From positions 1 through 43,058 of the forward strand of contig JAJDUK010000080.1 of assembly GCA_022826665.1 (NCBI GenBank): a stretch of DNA of 43,058 nt. Reading direction: 5' to 3'. The position numbers were made by a program, and so were the translations under genes. This stretch comes from Alphaproteobacteria bacterium (lineage in GTDB: Bacteria > Pseudomonadota > Alphaproteobacteria > UBA828). A model generated the notes under the pieces. The model saw only the letters and a list, made by a program, of their open reading frames with translations. It was not told the DNA's origin and ran no database searches. Within the stretch, counting starts at the first letter, position 1. Each line of letters opens with the position of its first letter. Positions 16,707 to 26,416 of the stretch are shown piece after piece.

Positions 16707-16744
16707 CCCGTACCGAGCAGCGGGCTCCATCGACCGCGCTTCTC

Positions 16745-16780
16745 AAGGGGCGCCTCCCATCGCGGGCGGCGCCCTTCTAT
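16745..16780 (+). terminator. Likely Rho-independent terminator after the amidase gene
   Basis: AAGGGGCGCC (16745-16754) pairs with GGCGCCCTT (16768-16776) with one bulged G, and TCTATT follows. It lies 38 bp after the amidase stop. The stretch from here to 17051 contains no gene that I can support. Confidence 0.6.
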
Positions 16781-17051
16781 TGACCGCGGCCACGGCCTCC
16801 GTCGTGCGGCCACGCGAGACGGCTCTACTTTATTTTAGCGGGACGCGCCGAGATCACGCGGGACAGGAGGAATGTGATCCCAGGGGCTGGCGACGGCGCC
16901 GGGACGACGAGCGGCCGCTTATCGTGTCTCCGCCCGCAAGGCAGCCAATGAGGGGCGCCGTCAGGCGAAAGCAATTCTGTACACAAGGGCAATATGTTCC
17001 TGCCGCGACAATATCTGGCCATCATGCTTGACAGCCAAACGTACCGATCAT

Positions 17052-17264
17052 CTAAAACCGCTGATACGATGCCGCCGGAGGCGGAGTATCGTCTGTCTGA
17101 TCGTCTTGCCTCAACCTTGATCCATCGTAAGGAAGAGCTAGGCCGTAGCCCGTTCTTTTGCGAGAGCTGCCACGGCGAGAGCCCAGCTTTCTAGCATTTT
17201 CCTCAAAAACCTCTTTGGCTTCTGGGTTTTTTTCCAGGAGTTCCTCCACTGACAGTTTACCCAT
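17052..17264 (-). CDS. Small 70-aa protein of unknown function
   Basis: It begins MGKLSVEELLEKNPEAKEVF, a charged amphipathic helix, and continues into an Arg/Ser-rich middle and a polar tail. I do not recognise a family. The case for it is the strong GGGAGG site six bases before the ATG and its place 12 nt after the stop of the protease-like gene on the same strand, which makes the two an operon. The tail is of low complexity and the true stop could be affected by decay. It might be a partner, inhibitor or adaptor of the protease. Confidence 0.5.
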   Translation of the reverse strand: MGKLSVEELLEKNPEAKEVFEENARKLGSRRGSSRKRTGYGLALPYDGSRLRQDDQTDDTPPPAASYQRF

Positions 17265-17276
17265 GTTCAGCCTCCC

Positions 17277-18224
17277 TTATAACAGCTGTTGATAGCTCAT
17301 GCGCGTATGTACAACAGCTCTCTGTCCCCTTTTCTGCATGTAATCTGTTAGCAATTTATGATAAGATCGAACTAGTCTGTTAAGATTCTCGACTTTCCCA
17401 AAATCATCGATTTTTAAATTCAAGTCTCGTCTGAGTCGATCAATGTTGATACCAATGCCGTGAGAATTCCATCGTTTAGCGTCGTTTAGCATCTGAGCAA
17501 TCTCACGTGCCTTCTTCTTTTTCATCGCCAAGGTGACCTTGAGACCCCTACTATCCGTCTTTTTCCAGTTCTTGAACTTATACTTTGCCAACCATTCCTC
17601 CAAAAGAGAAACGGAGAGGTCGCGAGCCTGTTCATATGAATATAGCTCACCTTGATCAAAATTCAAAAGGATTTCAAGCTCCGCTGCTCCTGCGTTACCG
17701 GAATTCGCCTTGCGCAAGAGATCTTCATATCGGATCAAATACCCAAGGGCGGGTATTAGCTTGTTTCCATCTTGACTCTCCACCTGTGGATCAATCGGAC
17801 CAAGCACTGAATAGTAGTCCATATATATTGCGTCACCAGACATCGCCAAAATGGTGCCGGCGGACATTGCATGGCTGGGAATCAAGAAATCTACGGTCAT
17901 ATAATGGTTTCTGATCGTGTCAGAGATGCGCCGGGCGACTTCCGCAAATCCGCCCTGCGTTTCCAGAATAACCATAAGTTTCCGACCGCGCTGTTTCGAG
18001 CGGCCTCTGAGCGCTTCTACCGCATCTCGTATGGCATCGTCAGCGCCAAATGCAATTAGGCCCAGATATGAAAGGCAATCACCAGATGTTACGACCTCAA
18101 TCTCTTTGAGCAAATCTTTGAGCTGTATTTCTACGAGCTCGTTAGCACCCTTACTCATGGCCGTTGCCGCCACTCCTACGCCAGCGAACGAGCGCAGCTT
18201 GGGACGCAATTTTGCTACCCTCAT
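17277..18224 (-). CDS. SDH_sah-family (ClpP/SppA-fold) serine protease-like protein
   Basis: A protein of up to 315 residues with the ClpP/crotonase fold of the serine dehydrogenase proteinase family. Evidence is ILETQGG (86-92) in the oxyanion-forming strand, IPSHAMSAGTILAMSG with probable nucleophile Ser121, and DYYSVLGPIDPQ (137-147). The C-terminal third is Lys-rich and may bind another protein. Start: ATG 18224 gives a basic N-terminus (MRVAKLRPKL) without a clear site; ATG 18158 (MSKGANELVE) is an alternative with GGAG about 14 bases upstream. Base composition is clearly AT-richer than the neighbours and codon choice differs, which indicates horizontal transfer. It is followed by a small gene. 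A peptidase of membrane or foreign proteins is likely; a role in defence is only a possibility. Confidence 0.75.
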   Translation of the reverse strand: MRVAKLRPKLRSFAGVGVAATAMSKGANELVEIQLKDLLKEIEVVTSGDCLSYLGLIAFGADDAIRDAVEALRGRSKQRGRKLMVILETQGGFAEVARRISDTIRNHYMTVDFLIPSHAMSAGTILAMSGDAIYMDYYSVLGPIDPQVESQDGNKLIPALGYLIRYEDLLRKANSGNAGAAELEILLNFDQGELYSYEQARDLSVSLLEEWLAKYKFKNWKKTDSRGLKVTLAMKKKKAREIAQMLNDAKRWNSHGIGINIDRLRRDLNLKIDDFGKVENLNRLVRSYHKLLTDYMQKRGQRAVVHTRMSYQQLL

Positions 18225-18837
18225 CTGAAGGTAGATTCACCACGCGTACTTTCCTCCCATTGTGCCCATTGACTTGTTCATCGGTTCGGCTCCAGAGGAA
18301 TCCTCGCGCTCGCCAGTTGCTACGTCCACCATGAACCTAGTGAGCTGGTTGGTGTCTTGGGGGCGCCGACCCTAATCATGGTCCGGGCGTGCGTATTGCC
18401 TAGCAATGCACCAAGACTGGGCAGCGCGATCCCACGCACCCCTCTCTCAAGTTAACCGCATGCTGGTGACCGTCGGCGTATCATCCCATCGTCACCATCG
18501 TAGTGTCTCAGCGACGACGCCACGATACCACTGCGATATTCCCACCATATCGCCCTCAAGTATACACTCATTCCCCAGATGCCTTTGTGACAGCCAGATT
18601 CAACGGTATCCACCATGCCAGGATGCCCCTTATGGGTGCAGTGCTTGGCATAGGTTCTGCTTGACCGACCGGCTCACGGCTCCGTTCCCCGAATCTGGGA
18701 CGACGGAGCCGACCGCCAGAAGCGGCTGGGCGACGCGCCCGCCTGTCCCGCCCGTTGCGGCCCGTTCGCCCCCGCACCTCATGGCCCAATGATGGCGCGC
18801 GCGCCGCGCGCCTTGCACCGCACCATGGTCCGGGGCG
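18225..18837. other. Gene-free stretch flanking the AT-rich island
   Basis: No open frame here looks coding, and I find no tRNA, integrase or attachment repeat. Base composition changes from AT-rich on the left to GC-rich on the right at about 18.65 kb. A strong inverted repeat lies at 18677-18711 (CGGCTCCGT...ACGGAGCCG with an inner CCC/GGG pair), and GGCGCGCGCGCCGCGCGCC lies at 18794-18812. The latter could serve as an RNA-end hairpin for the RidA gene. The left part presumably holds the promoter of the protease-like gene. Confidence 0.5.
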
Positions 18838-19242
18838 TCAGCCGATGACGGCGGTGGCCTCCACCTCGCAGCGGACATCGGGCGAATAGAGGGCCTGGAC
18901 GCCCATCAGTGTCATCGAGGGCGGCGTGTGGCCCTCGAAGAGCTTCCTGTTGGCTTCGTTAACCACCTCGCCTTCCTCGGGCACGTAGTTCGCGACGTAG
19001 GTGTTCAGCCGGACGATATCCGCCACCGTCCCGCCGGCCTCGGCGAGCACACGGCGGATGTTCTCGTGCGCCTGGGCGAGCTGAGCCGCGAGGTCCGGCC
19101 CCACCGACTCGCTGTTCGCGTTCCAGCCGACCTGGCCCGAGAGATAGACGGTCTTGCCGCCCTCGGCCACCACTGCGTGGCTGAGGCCGTAGGTCAGATA
19201 GTCCGGCACGTTGTCCGGGTTGATGTGGGTGAACTTGGCCAT
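18838..19242 (-). CDS. RidA/YjgF-family protein
   Basis: At 134 residues it has the usual size of trimeric RidA proteins, which hydrolyse reactive enamine/imine intermediates made by PLP enzymes. Seen are VYLSGQVGWN near the N-terminus, QAHENIRRVLAEAGG in the helix, VVRLNTY-like (IVRLNTYV) in the middle and CEVEATAV at the C-terminus. Some members of the superfamily have other roles, so imine hydrolysis is not certain. It follows the acyl-CoA synthetase gene by 39 nt on the same strand. Confidence 0.88.
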   Translation of the reverse strand: MAKFTHINPDNVPDYLTYGLSHAVVAEGGKTVYLSGQVGWNANSESVGPDLAAQLAQAHENIRRVLAEAGGTVADIVRLNTYVANYVPEEGEVVNEANRKLFEGHTPPSMTLMGVQALYSPDVRCEVEATAVIG

Positions 19243-19281
19243 GGGGCCCTCCGTCGTTGCGGCTGGGCGCGGGGCGGCGCC

Positions 19282-20976
19282 TCAGGCGGTCTTCTGCTCC
19301 GCGAGATTGAGCTCTTCGATCATGGTCTCGCGCATCTTGAACTTCTGGATCTTGCCGGTGACGGTCATCGGGAACTCGTCCACGAAGCGCACGTAGCGCG
19401 GCACCTTGAAGTGGGCGATCTGGTCCTTGCAGAAGGCCTTGATCTCGTCCGCGTTCGCGTTTTCCCCGTCGCGCAGCTTGATCCAGGCGCAAAGCTCCTC
19501 GCCGTACTTCTCATCAGGGACGCCGATCACCTGCACGTCCTGCACCTTGGGGTGGCGGTAGAGGAACTCCTCGATCTCGCGCGGATAGACGTTCTCGCCG
19601 CCGCGGATGACCATGTCCTTGATGCGGCCGACGATGTTGCAATAGCCCTCGGCATCGATGGTGGCTTGGTCGCCGGTGTGCATCCAGCCAGCGCCGTCGA
19701 TGGACTCGCGGGTCTTGTCTTCGTCGTTCCAGTAGCCGCGCATGACCGAGTAGCCGCGGGTGAGCAGCTCGCCGGTCTCGCCGCACGCCACGATCCTGCC
19801 GTCCTGGTTCACGACCTTGACCTCGACATGGGGGTGGACGCGCCCCACGGTGGAGACCCGGCGCTCGATCGGGTCGTCGGTCGCCGACTGGAAGCTCACC
19901 GGGCTGGTTTCGGTCATGCCGTAGGCGATGGTCACCTCTTCCATGTGCATCTCGCCGATCACGCGGCGCATGACCTCGATCGGGCAGGGTGAGCCCGCCA
20001 TCGTGCCGGTGCGGAGCGAGGAGAGATCGAAGCGCGCGAACTCCGGATGGTCGAGCTCGGCGATGAACATGGTGGGCACGCCATAGAGCACCGTGCAGCG
20101 CTCGGCCTCGACCGCGCGCAGCACCTCCAGCGGGTCGAAGGCCTCGCTCGGGTAGACCATGGTCGCACCGAACGCAGCCGACATCAGGTTGCCCATCACC
20201 ATACCGAAGCAATGGTAGAGCGGCACCGGGATGCACACCCGGTCGCGCTCGCTCAAGCCCAGCGTCACGCCGTTGAAATAGCCGTTGTTGAGGATGTTGT
20301 GATGGCTGAGCGTCGCCCCCTTGGGGAAGCCCGTGGTGCCGCTGGTGAACTGGATGTTGATGGGGTCGTCGAACTGCAGCCGGCCGGCCAGCGCCTGCAG
20401 CCGCTCGCGCTCGGCAGCACCCGCGAGTCCCGGAATCTCGGCGAAGTTGTACATGCCGGCCGTCGTCTCGGTGCCGAGGCGCACCACCGTCTCCAGATGC
20501 GGCAGCGTCGCAGCCTTCAGCGCGCCGGGCCGGGCGTTGTCGAGCTCCGGCGCGAGCCTGCGCAGCATCTCGATGTAGCGGCTCGACTTGAAGGCTTCGG
20601 CGGTGACCAGCGCCCGGCACTCGACCTTGTTCAGCGCGTATTCCAGCTCGGCCAGGCGATAGGCCGGGTTGATGTTAACCAGGATCAGCCCGGCCTTGGC
20701 CGCGGCGAACTGCGTCACCGTCCATTCGCTGTTGTTGGGCGACCAGATGCCGATGCGATCGCCCGGCTCCAGGCCGAGTGCGAGCAGGCCGGCGGCGAAC
20801 GCGTCCACCTTCTCCGTGAGCGTGCCGTATTGCCAGCGCACGTCCTGGTGCGCGACCACCAGCGCCTCGTTGTCGGGGAAGCGCGCGGCGGTCCGATCGA
20901 GCTGCGCGCCGATGGTGAGGCCGAGCAACGGCTGCCCGCTCGCACCGCTCACGTAGCTCATGCCCTGCGGCGTCAT
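19282..20976 (-). CDS. AMP-binding acyl-CoA synthetase
   Basis: A 564-residue member of the ANL superfamily that activates a carboxylic acid to its CoA thioester through an acyl-adenylate. The P-loop motif [11 protein letters not shown] is at 210-220. YGMTETSP and the hinge HTGDQATID lie in the second half, and the C-terminal catalytic Lys is in [12 protein letters not shown] near residue 545. The overall pattern is that of medium/long-chain fatty acyl-CoA ligases. The substrate could also be an aromatic or branched acid. The start ATG 20976 matches the family N-terminus ([17 protein letters not shown]). It forms a pair with the RidA gene. Confidence 0.92.
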   Translation of the reverse strand: MTPQGMSYVSGASGQPLLGLTIGAQLDRTAARFPDNEALVVAHQDVRWQYGTLTEKVDAFAAGLLALGLEPGDRIGIWSPNNSEWTVTQFAAAKAGLILVNINPAYRLAELEYALNKVECRALVTAEAFKSSRYIEMLRRLAPELDNARPGALKAATLPHLETVVRLGTETTAGMYNFAEIPGLAGAAERERLQALAGRLQFDDPINIQFTSGTTGFPKGATLSHHNILNNGYFNGVTLGLSERDRVCIPVPLYHCFGMVMGNLMSAAFGATMVYPSEAFDPLEVLRAVEAERCTVLYGVPTMFIAELDHPEFARFDLSSLRTGTMAGSPCPIEVMRRVIGEMHMEEVTIAYGMTETSPVSFQSATDDPIERRVSTVGRVHPHVEVKVVNQDGRIVACGETGELLTRGYSVMRGYWNDEDKTRESIDGAGWMHTGDQATIDAEGYCNIVGRIKDMVIRGGENVYPREIEEFLYRHPKVQDVQVIGVPDEKYGEELCAWIKLRDGENANADEIKAFCKDQIAHFKVPRYVRFVDEFPMTVTGKIQKFKMRETMIEELNLAEQKTA

Positions 20977-21029
20977 TGTCCGTCCCTACCTCGTCCGGGC
21001 TGCCCGCCGCCGCGGGCAGGGAGCGCCGG

Positions 21030-21102
<73 letters not shown>

Positions 21103-21178
21103 TTAGGCCGGCACGCGGGCCTGTGTATAGGGCACGACGCGGCGGCTGTCTACGCGCCGGGCGCGGTCGTGGACAGGG

Positions 21179-22144
21179 TCAAACCGCGAGGTACTGCGCG
21201 GCTACGAAAGCAGCGTAGCCGAGCAGCAGGAGCACGCCGAAGAGCCGCCCCAGCCTGAGCCCTGAGAGCATCGTCGCGATCACGAGGCCGGTAACCCCCG
21301 CCAATACCCAGATGTCCAGATGCCTGATCTCGTCGGGCACCGGCAGCGGCGTCACCACGGTCACGACGCCCAGGATCGCAAGGATGTTGAACACGCTGGA
21401 ACCGATCACGTTGCCGATCGCGACTTCGGCGTGCTTGCGATAGGCCGCCACCACGGTGGTCGCGAGCTCCGGCAGCGAGGTGCCGACCGCCACCACCGTG
21501 ATGCCGATCACGGTCTCGGTGATGCCGAGGCCGCGCGCGATGATCGTGGCGGCGCCGACCATCAGGTGGGCGCCGAAGCTGACGCCCGCGAGACCGAGCA
21601 ACGCAGCGAGCACGGCGAGCCAGATGGGCTTGGGCAGGTGCAGGCGCTCCTCGGCCTCCTGGCTGTGGCGGCCGCCCGTCGCGTTGCCGAGCCGGCGCTC
21701 ATGCCAATAGGAGGCGACGGTGAGCACCCCGAGCAGCACCAGCATCAGCGCGCCCTGCCAGGCAACAAGGGTGCCGAACGAGACGAAGACCACGAGCAGC
21801 GCCGTCGCCCCGATCAGCGTCGCGCCGTCCCGCACCGCCGCCTGCCGCGACACCATGACCGGCGTGATCGCGACGGCGAGGCCGAAGATGAGAAGCAGGT
21901 TGGCGATGTTGCTGCCGATCACGTTGCCGAAGGCGATACCGGTCGAGCCCCTGAGCGCGGCTTGCAGGGTGACCACCAGCTCCGGCATCGAGGTGCCGAA
22001 GGCCACGACCGTGGCCCCGATGAGCAACGGCGAGACGTTCAACCGCCGGGCGAGCGCGACCGAGCCCCGCACCAGCGCTTCACCGCCCACGAAGAGCAGA
22101 ATGAACCCGCCGATGAGCTGAATATGGGTCAGCGGGTCGAGCAT
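21179..22144 (-). CDS. CaCA-family Ca2+/Na+ antiporter
   Basis: A 321-residue inner-membrane protein with about ten hydrophobic segments in two homologous halves. Each half bears the family alpha-repeat: [11 protein letters not shown] with [12 protein letters not shown] in the first, and [11 protein letters not shown] with [16 protein letters not shown] in the second. The acidic PE residues that bind the cation are present in both. The relation is closest to the YrbG/CaxA group. It overlaps the RNase E/G-like gene by 16 nt, so it is the last gene of the murA operon here. Confidence 0.93.
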   Translation of the reverse strand: MLDPLTHIQLIGGFILLFVGGEALVRGSVALARRLNVSPLLIGATVVAFGTSMPELVVTLQAALRGSTGIAFGNVIGSNIANLLLIFGLAVAITPVMVSRQAAVRDGATLIGATALLVVFVSFGTLVAWQGALMLVLLGVLTVASYWHERRLGNATGGRHSQEAEERLHLPKPIWLAVLAALLGLAGVSFGAHLMVGAATIIARGLGITETVIGITVVAVGTSLPELATTVVAAYRKHAEVAIGNVIGSSVFNILAILGVVTVVTPLPVPDEIRHLDIWVLAGVTGLVIATMLSGLRLGRLFGVLLLLGYAAFVAAQYLAV

Positions 22145-23556
22145 CGGCCTCTGTGGCTCGCGGCGGCGGACGCGCCGCTTCGCTCAAGGACATAACGGCC
22201 GTGCGCCTGGGCCGGGTCGGAGACGAGCGTGACCGGGATGTCGAGCCAGCGCGCCAACGCGTCCTCACCGGGCGCGGCGAGCGCTTCCAGCAGCGTAGGC
22301 GCTGCGCGGAGCGTCAACGCCCGTGCGCCCGACGCCGCCTCGCGCCGGGCGGCGCCGACCGCCTCGTGCGCTATGGCTTCAAGCCGCAACCTGCGGCCGC
22401 CGAAGGGACCGCCTGCCGGCTCGGTCAGCGCTTGGCGCAGGCTCGGGCCGAACCGCTGGCGATTGACCTCCACCACGCCGCCGGCGGTGACGCCGAGCAC
22501 GCGGTGGGGAGTCCGGTCCGCCGCGAGCGCGCCCTTCAGCGCTTTGAGCTGCGTCTCCCCGCGGCGGGACCCGCCGCGGCCCGCGAAGTCGATGGCGATC
22601 AGCCCGCTCAGGTTGCGCAGGACGATCTCGCGGCCCGCCGCCTCGGCTGTCTCGGCGGTAGCGGCACCAGTGGCTTGACCGGTGTCGACGTCGATCGCGG
22701 TGAGGGCGCGGGTCTCCTCGATGGTGAGTCGGGCGCCGCCGGGGAGCGTGACCTCGGGCGCCAGCGCTGCCTGGAGCCGGCCGGCACAATCGTGCCGCTC
22801 GAAGAGCGGCGTCGCCGCGACCGCGGCCCCGCCCTCATATGAGATCGCCGGCGCAAGATCCGGCGCTTCGTCTGCTGCCAGCGCCTTGGCCCGCGCATGC
22901 ACGGCTCGGTCGTCGATGGCGATGCACGCGGTGCCTGGCGCTGCCACGTCGCGCAACAGACGCCCGAGCAGCCCGCCCGCGTGCCAGAGGCGCCGGGGCG
23001 TTCGGTCCCGACGCGCCGCGGTCTCGATCTCCTGCCTGCGCGCGGCCAAGGCGGCGACTTCGGTCGGAACCGCGTCCGGGCTCACTGCGGCAGCGCCTCT
23101 GATCGTCAGCGATCCGCCGGGCGCTCCGGCCTCGTCCAGCATCGCACTAAGCGTGCGCTTGATCTGCGGATCGCGGAGACGGCGCGAGAACGTGAGCCCG
23201 CGCCCACCAGGGCTAAAGACGGCGTAGCGGCCGGCCAGCGTCGGGCGCCGCGTGACCCGCGCGCGCTTGCCTTCGTAGGCGTCGCAGACCACTTGCACGA
23301 TCGGCGGCCCGCCGTCGGCATCGAGGCCGCGTGCGCCTTGCAGGAATGCCTCCTCGCCCGCGCCGATATCGACAATGCAGGCGTCGATGCCCGTCATCCG
23401 GCCGAGCGGGCGCGCCACGTGCACGTCGCCGATGCGGCTGGGCTTCGCCGCCCACTCGATGAAGAACGAGACCGGCCCCCCGCCCGCGACCGCCGCCGCC
23501 TGCATGCCATAGGAGCTCGCGCTGATGAGTAACTCGTCGCCCATCGCCTCGGTCAC
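22129..23556 (-). CDS. RNase E/G-family protein lacking the zinc-link Cys pair
   Basis: This 475-residue protein follows RNase G through its S1-like and catalytic parts. The Mg-binding Asp pair is at Asp289 (LTAIDVDTG) and Asp323 (LIAIDFAGRG). The TxCPxC zinc-link motif that normally follows the catalytic domain is absent: the equivalent place reads LTEPAGGPFGG. The helix between the two Asp residues is also shorter than in E. coli. It starts at GTG 23556, sharing four bases (GTGA) with the Maf stop; ATG 23544 is an alternative. Likely an RNA-processing endonuclease, though perhaps a weak or monomeric one. It is encoded in the murA-hisGD-maf operon. Confidence 0.85.
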   Translation of the reverse strand: MTEAMGDELLISASSYGMQAAAVAGGGPVSFFIEWAAKPSRIGDVHVARPLGRMTGIDACIVDIGAGEEAFLQGARGLDADGGPPIVQVVCDAYEGKRARVTRRPTLAGRYAVFSPGGRGLTFSRRLRDPQIKRTLSAMLDEAGAPGGSLTIRGAAAVSPDAVPTEVAALAARRQEIETAARRDRTPRRLWHAGGLLGRLLRDVAAPGTACIAIDDRAVHARAKALAADEAPDLAPAISYEGGAAVAATPLFERHDCAGRLQAALAPEVTLPGGARLTIEETRALTAIDVDTGQATGAATAETAEAAGREIVLRNLSGLIAIDFAGRGGSRRGETQLKALKGALAADRTPHRVLGVTAGGVVEVNRQRFGPSLRQALTEPAGGPFGGRRLRLEAIAHEAVGAARREAASGARALTLRAAPTLLEALAAPGEDALARWLDIPVTLVSDPAQAHGRYVLERSGASAAASHRGRCSTR

Positions 23557-24161
23557 ATGGGGCCGGGAGGCCGGGGCGGCAAGCCGAGGCCGACCAGCAG
23601 CCCATAGGTCTCGTGCAGCGGCAGCCCCACCACGTTGGAATAGGAGCCACCCATGAAGCGGACGAAGGCCGCCGCCCGTCCCTGGATCGCGTAGCCGCCG
23701 GCCTTGCCCCGCCATTCGCCGCAGGCGAGATAGGCCACGATTTCCTCGTCTGAAAGCTGCTTGAAGGCCACCGCGGTGCGCACCAGCCGGCTCACGGCAC
23801 GGCCCGCCGGATCGATCACCGTGACCCCACCACAGACCCGGTGCCGCCGGCCGGAGAGCAGAGTGAGGCAGCGCCGCGCGCTCTCCTCGCTCTCCGCCTT
23901 GTCCAGGATGCGCCGGCCGCAGGCCACCACCGTATCGGCACCCAGCACGAATGCCCCCGGATGGCGCGCCGCGACCGCCTCTGCCTTGGCGCGGGCGAGT
24001 CGGGCCGCGTGCGCCTCCGGCCGCTCGCCGGGGAGCACGGCCTCGTCGAGCGCGGCAGGCTCGACCGTATCCGGCCCATAGCCGATCTGCTCCAGCAGCG
24101 CGCGTCGGCGGGGCGACGCCGAGGCAAGCACCAGGGGCGGACGCGGCGGGACAGACGTCAC
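23553..24161 (-). CDS. maf: Maf-family nucleoside triphosphate pyrophosphatase
   Basis: A 202-residue Maf/YhdE-type enzyme that hydrolyses non-canonical or excess nucleoside triphosphates (dTTP/UTP type). It shows the N-terminal LASASPRRRALLEQIG, the ADTVVACGRRILDKAE block with the catalytic Asp, and IQGRAAAFV...SYSNVVGLPLHET near the C-terminus. It starts with GTG 24161, two bases after the stop of the phosphatase gene, and its stop overlaps the RNase gene start. In related operons infA usually stands just before maf; here there is no room for it. Confidence 0.93.
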   Translation of the reverse strand: MTSVPPRPPLVLASASPRRRALLEQIGYGPDTVEPAALDEAVLPGERPEAHAARLARAKAEAVAARHPGAFVLGADTVVACGRRILDKAESEESARRCLTLLSGRRHRVCGGVTVIDPAGRAVSRLVRTAVAFKQLSDEEIVAYLACGEWRGKAGGYAIQGRAAAFVRFMGGSYSNVVGLPLHETYGLLVGLGLPPRPPGPM

Positions 24162-24163
24162 GC

Positions 24164-24610
24164 TTACACCACCGGCGGGCGGGGCACGCCGAAGCGCTCC
24201 GTGAGCTTCGCCATGAGCCCGTCCCGCACCTCGCGGTAGGCGAACAGCCGGGTCTCACGGTTGCCCTCGACGATGCTGGGATCGAGGGTGTGCCAGAACT
24301 CGAGCTCGCAGTGCGCGGTGCGGGTGAGTTCGATCGCCCTGTGCTGGGCCTCCGGCGAGAGCGAGACCACCATGTCGAAGGAATCGCTCTCGAGATCGTC
24401 GAAGGTCTTGGGCCGGTGGCTGCCGATATCGATCCCGATCTCCGCCATGACGAGGACCGCGAAGGCGTCACGCCCGCCGCCGCTGCGCACGCCCGCCGAA
24501 TCGACGAAAAGCCGGGTGCCGAAGAGGCTTTTCATCAGTCCTTCCGCCATGGGCGAGCGCACGGAGTTCCACGTGCAGGCGAAGAGGATGCTGCCGGGGA
24601 GTATGCCCAT
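24164..24610 (-). CDS. Low-molecular-weight phosphotyrosine phosphatase/arsenate reductase-like protein
   Basis: A 148-residue protein with the CX5R phosphate-binding loop at Cys12-Arg18 (CTWNSVRS) and a general-acid Asp in HTLDPS near residue 110. Both are needed for low-molecular-weight phosphatase chemistry. The same fold serves thioredoxin-type arsenate reductases, but the extra redox Cys residues of ArsC are not seen, so a protein phosphatase is the better guess. It is fixed in this operon in many alphaproteobacteria, 14 nt after the UPF0262 gene. Confidence 0.85.
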   Translation of the reverse strand: MGILPGSILFACTWNSVRSPMAEGLMKSLFGTRLFVDSAGVRSGGGRDAFAVLVMAEIGIDIGSHRPKTFDDLESDSFDMVVSLSPEAQHRAIELTRTAHCELEFWHTLDPSIVEGNRETRLFAYREVRDGLMAKLTERFGVPRPPVV

Positions 24611-24624
24611 GGCGAGCGAGCGGG

Positions 24625-25110
24625 CTAAAGCCGGACATGCAGCGCGTGGACGAGCGTGAACAGCCGCCGCGCCGTCGCCTCGTCGATATCGATGGTGCCG
24701 GCGAGTTCCCGGCGGATAATCTCGGCGCCGTCGTTATGGCAAGACCGCCGGCCCATGTCGATCGCCTCGATTTGCGAACGCGGCGCGGTTCTGATCGCCT
24801 CGTGATAGGTGTCGCAGATAGTCGCGTAGTCGCGCAGCGTCTGGCGCAGCGCCGCAAGCAGCAGCACGGCCTGGACCTGCGGCACGCCCATGTCGTCCTC
24901 GACATCGAGGAGCAGCCGCCCTTCCTCGCGGCCGATGCGCAGACGATAGGGGCCGCCCGACCCTTCGACCGGCGCGAAGCTGTTCTCCTCCAGCAGGTCG
25001 TGGATGGCGATGCGGCGCTCGTGTTCGTAATCCGGGCCTCGGCGGAAGCCGGCGCTCGGGTCCAGTGTGACCTCCACCAGCCGGTCCGTGCCAGCCGGGT
25101 CCCCTCCCAC
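24625..25110 (-). CDS. UPF0262 family protein
   Basis: A 161-residue conserved protein of unknown function that is nearly confined to alphaproteobacteria. It is recognised by HERRIAIHDLLEENSF, RQTLRDYATICDTYHEAI, and the C-terminal AIDMGRRSCHNDGAEII. There is no signal or membrane segment. The start is GTG 25110, 4 nt after the hisD stop, with GGAG eight bases upstream. Its constant position beside hisD and the phosphatase gene is the best-known thing about it. Confidence 0.88.
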   Translation of the reverse strand: MGGDPAGTDRLVEVTLDPSAGFRRGPDYEHERRIAIHDLLEENSFAPVEGSGGPYRLRIGREEGRLLLDVEDDMGVPQVQAVLLLAALRQTLRDYATICDTYHEAIRTAPRSQIEAIDMGRRSCHNDGAEIIRRELAGTIDIDEATARRLFTLVHALHVRL

Positions 25111-25114
25111 TTGC

Positions 25115-26416
25115 TCACTCCGTGCCGCCGCCGAGCCTGAGCGCCACCGAGAGCGCGTGGGCGTGAAGCCCTTCGGCTTCGGCGAGCGTGACGGCCGCCG
25201 GGCCGATTTGCGCGAGGCTCGCGGCGTCGCAGCCGACGAAGGTCGTGCGCTTGAGGAAATCCAGAGGCGAGAGGCCCGAGGAGAAGCGGGCGCTGCGGGC
25301 GGTCGGCAGCACGTGGTTGGGGCCGGCCACGTAGTCGCCGATAGCTTCCGGCGTGTGCCGGCCGAGGAAGATGGCGCCAGCGCTGGTCACAGCATCCGCC
25401 AGCCGGGCGGGCTCAGCCACCGCGAGTTCCAGGTGCTCGGGCGCGAGCCGGTTGACCAGCGGCGGCGCCTCGTCGAGGGAGCCGACGACGATGACCGCGC
25501 CGTGATTCCGCCAGCTCGCGGCGGCGATATTGGCCCGCGGGAGCCGCGCCAAGTGCACCGCCACCGCCTCGGTCACCCGGTCCGCGAACGCAACGTCGTC
25601 CGTGATCAGGATGGCCTGTGCGTCGCCGTCGTGCTCGGCCTGCGAGAGCAGGTCCGCGGCGATCCACTCCGGCTCGTTGGCATTGTCCGCTACCACCAGG
25701 ATCTCCGACGGGCCCGCGATCATGTCGATGCCGACCGTGCCGAAGACTAGGCGCTTGGCGGCGGCGACATAGGCGTTGCCGGGACCCACGATCTTGTCCA
25801 CCGGCGCGATGCTCTCGGTGCCGTAGGCGAGCGCGGCGACCGCCTGCGCCCCGCCGACCCGATAGATCTCGGTGACGCCGGCGATCTCGGCGGCGGCCAT
25901 CACCGCCGCATCGAGCGCGCCGTCCGGCGTCGGCACCACCATGGCGATGCGCGCCACGCCCGCGACGCGCGCAGGGATCGCGTTCATCAGCACGGTGCTG
26001 GGATAGGCGGCGGTGCCGCCCGGCACGTAGAGCCCGACCGCATCCAACGGGCGCCAACGGGCGCCCAGCCTGACCCCGGCCTCGTCGTGGTAGTCGAGGT
26101 CCGCCGGCATCAGGCGGACGTGGAAGGCCTCGATCCGTTCCGCCGCCTGCGTGAGCGCGTCGCGCACGGCAGCAGGCGCGGCGGCGGCTTGGCCGGCGGC
26201 CTCGTCCGCCGAAAGCCGGATCGTGTCGGGCGTGAGCGCGATGCGGTCGAAGCGCGCGGTGTAGTCCAGCAGCGCCGCGTCGCCCTCTTCGCGCACCTTG
26301 TCGACGATCGCCGCCGCCTCGCGGTCGACGTCCTCGGCCACGCCGCGCCGGGCCGCGAGCAGAGCATCGAAGGCGGCGGCGAAGCCCGCGCCAGCGCTAT
26401 CCAGCCTGTGCGCCAT
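25115..26416 (-). CDS. hisD: Histidinol dehydrogenase
   Basis: It catalyses the last two steps of histidine synthesis, L-histidinol to L-histidine with two NAD+ and a bound Zn2+. The 433-residue length is normal. Seen are [16 protein letters not shown], the [17 protein letters not shown] block, [23 protein letters not shown], and GPNHVLPT with the conserved His near the C-terminus. The ATG overlaps the hisG frame by 20 nt. UPF0262 follows after 4 nt. Confidence 0.97.
   Translation of the reverse strand: MAHRLDSAGAGFAAAFDALLAARRGVAEDVDREAAAIVDKVREEGDAALLDYTARFDRIALTPDTIRLSADEAAGQAAAAPAAVRDALTQAAERIEAFHVRLMPADLDYHDEAGVRLGARWRPLDAVGLYVPGGTAAYPSTVLMNAIPARVAGVARIAMVVPTPDGALDAAVMAAAEIAGVTEIYRVGGAQAVAALAYGTESIAPVDKIVGPGNAYVAAAKRLVFGTVGIDMIAGPSEILVVADNANEPEWIAADLLSQAEHDGDAQAILITDDVAFADRVTEAVAVHLARLPRANIAAASWRNHGAVIVVGSLDEAPPLVNRLAPEHLELAVAEPARLADAVTSAGAIFLGRHTPEAIGDYVAGPNHVLPTARSARFSSGLSPLDFLKRTTFVGCDAASLAQIGPAAVTLAEAEGLHAHALSVALRLGGGTE

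Noticed and set aside
14394-16730. Very long minus-strand open frame opposite the amidase
   Set aside because: It is the GC-rich mirror of the amidase and MaoC region with low-complexity Arg/Ala/Gly content and no family pattern.
18794-18812. GGCGCGCGCGCCGCGCGCC hairpin as a terminator for the RidA gene
   Set aside because: The stem is strong but made of simple CG repeats and no T-run follows, so it is noted only under the gene-free stretch.
18225-18837. CRISPR array or integration site next to the AT-rich island
   Set aside because: No regularly spaced repeats, no integrase and no tRNA boundary are visible; only isolated hairpins.
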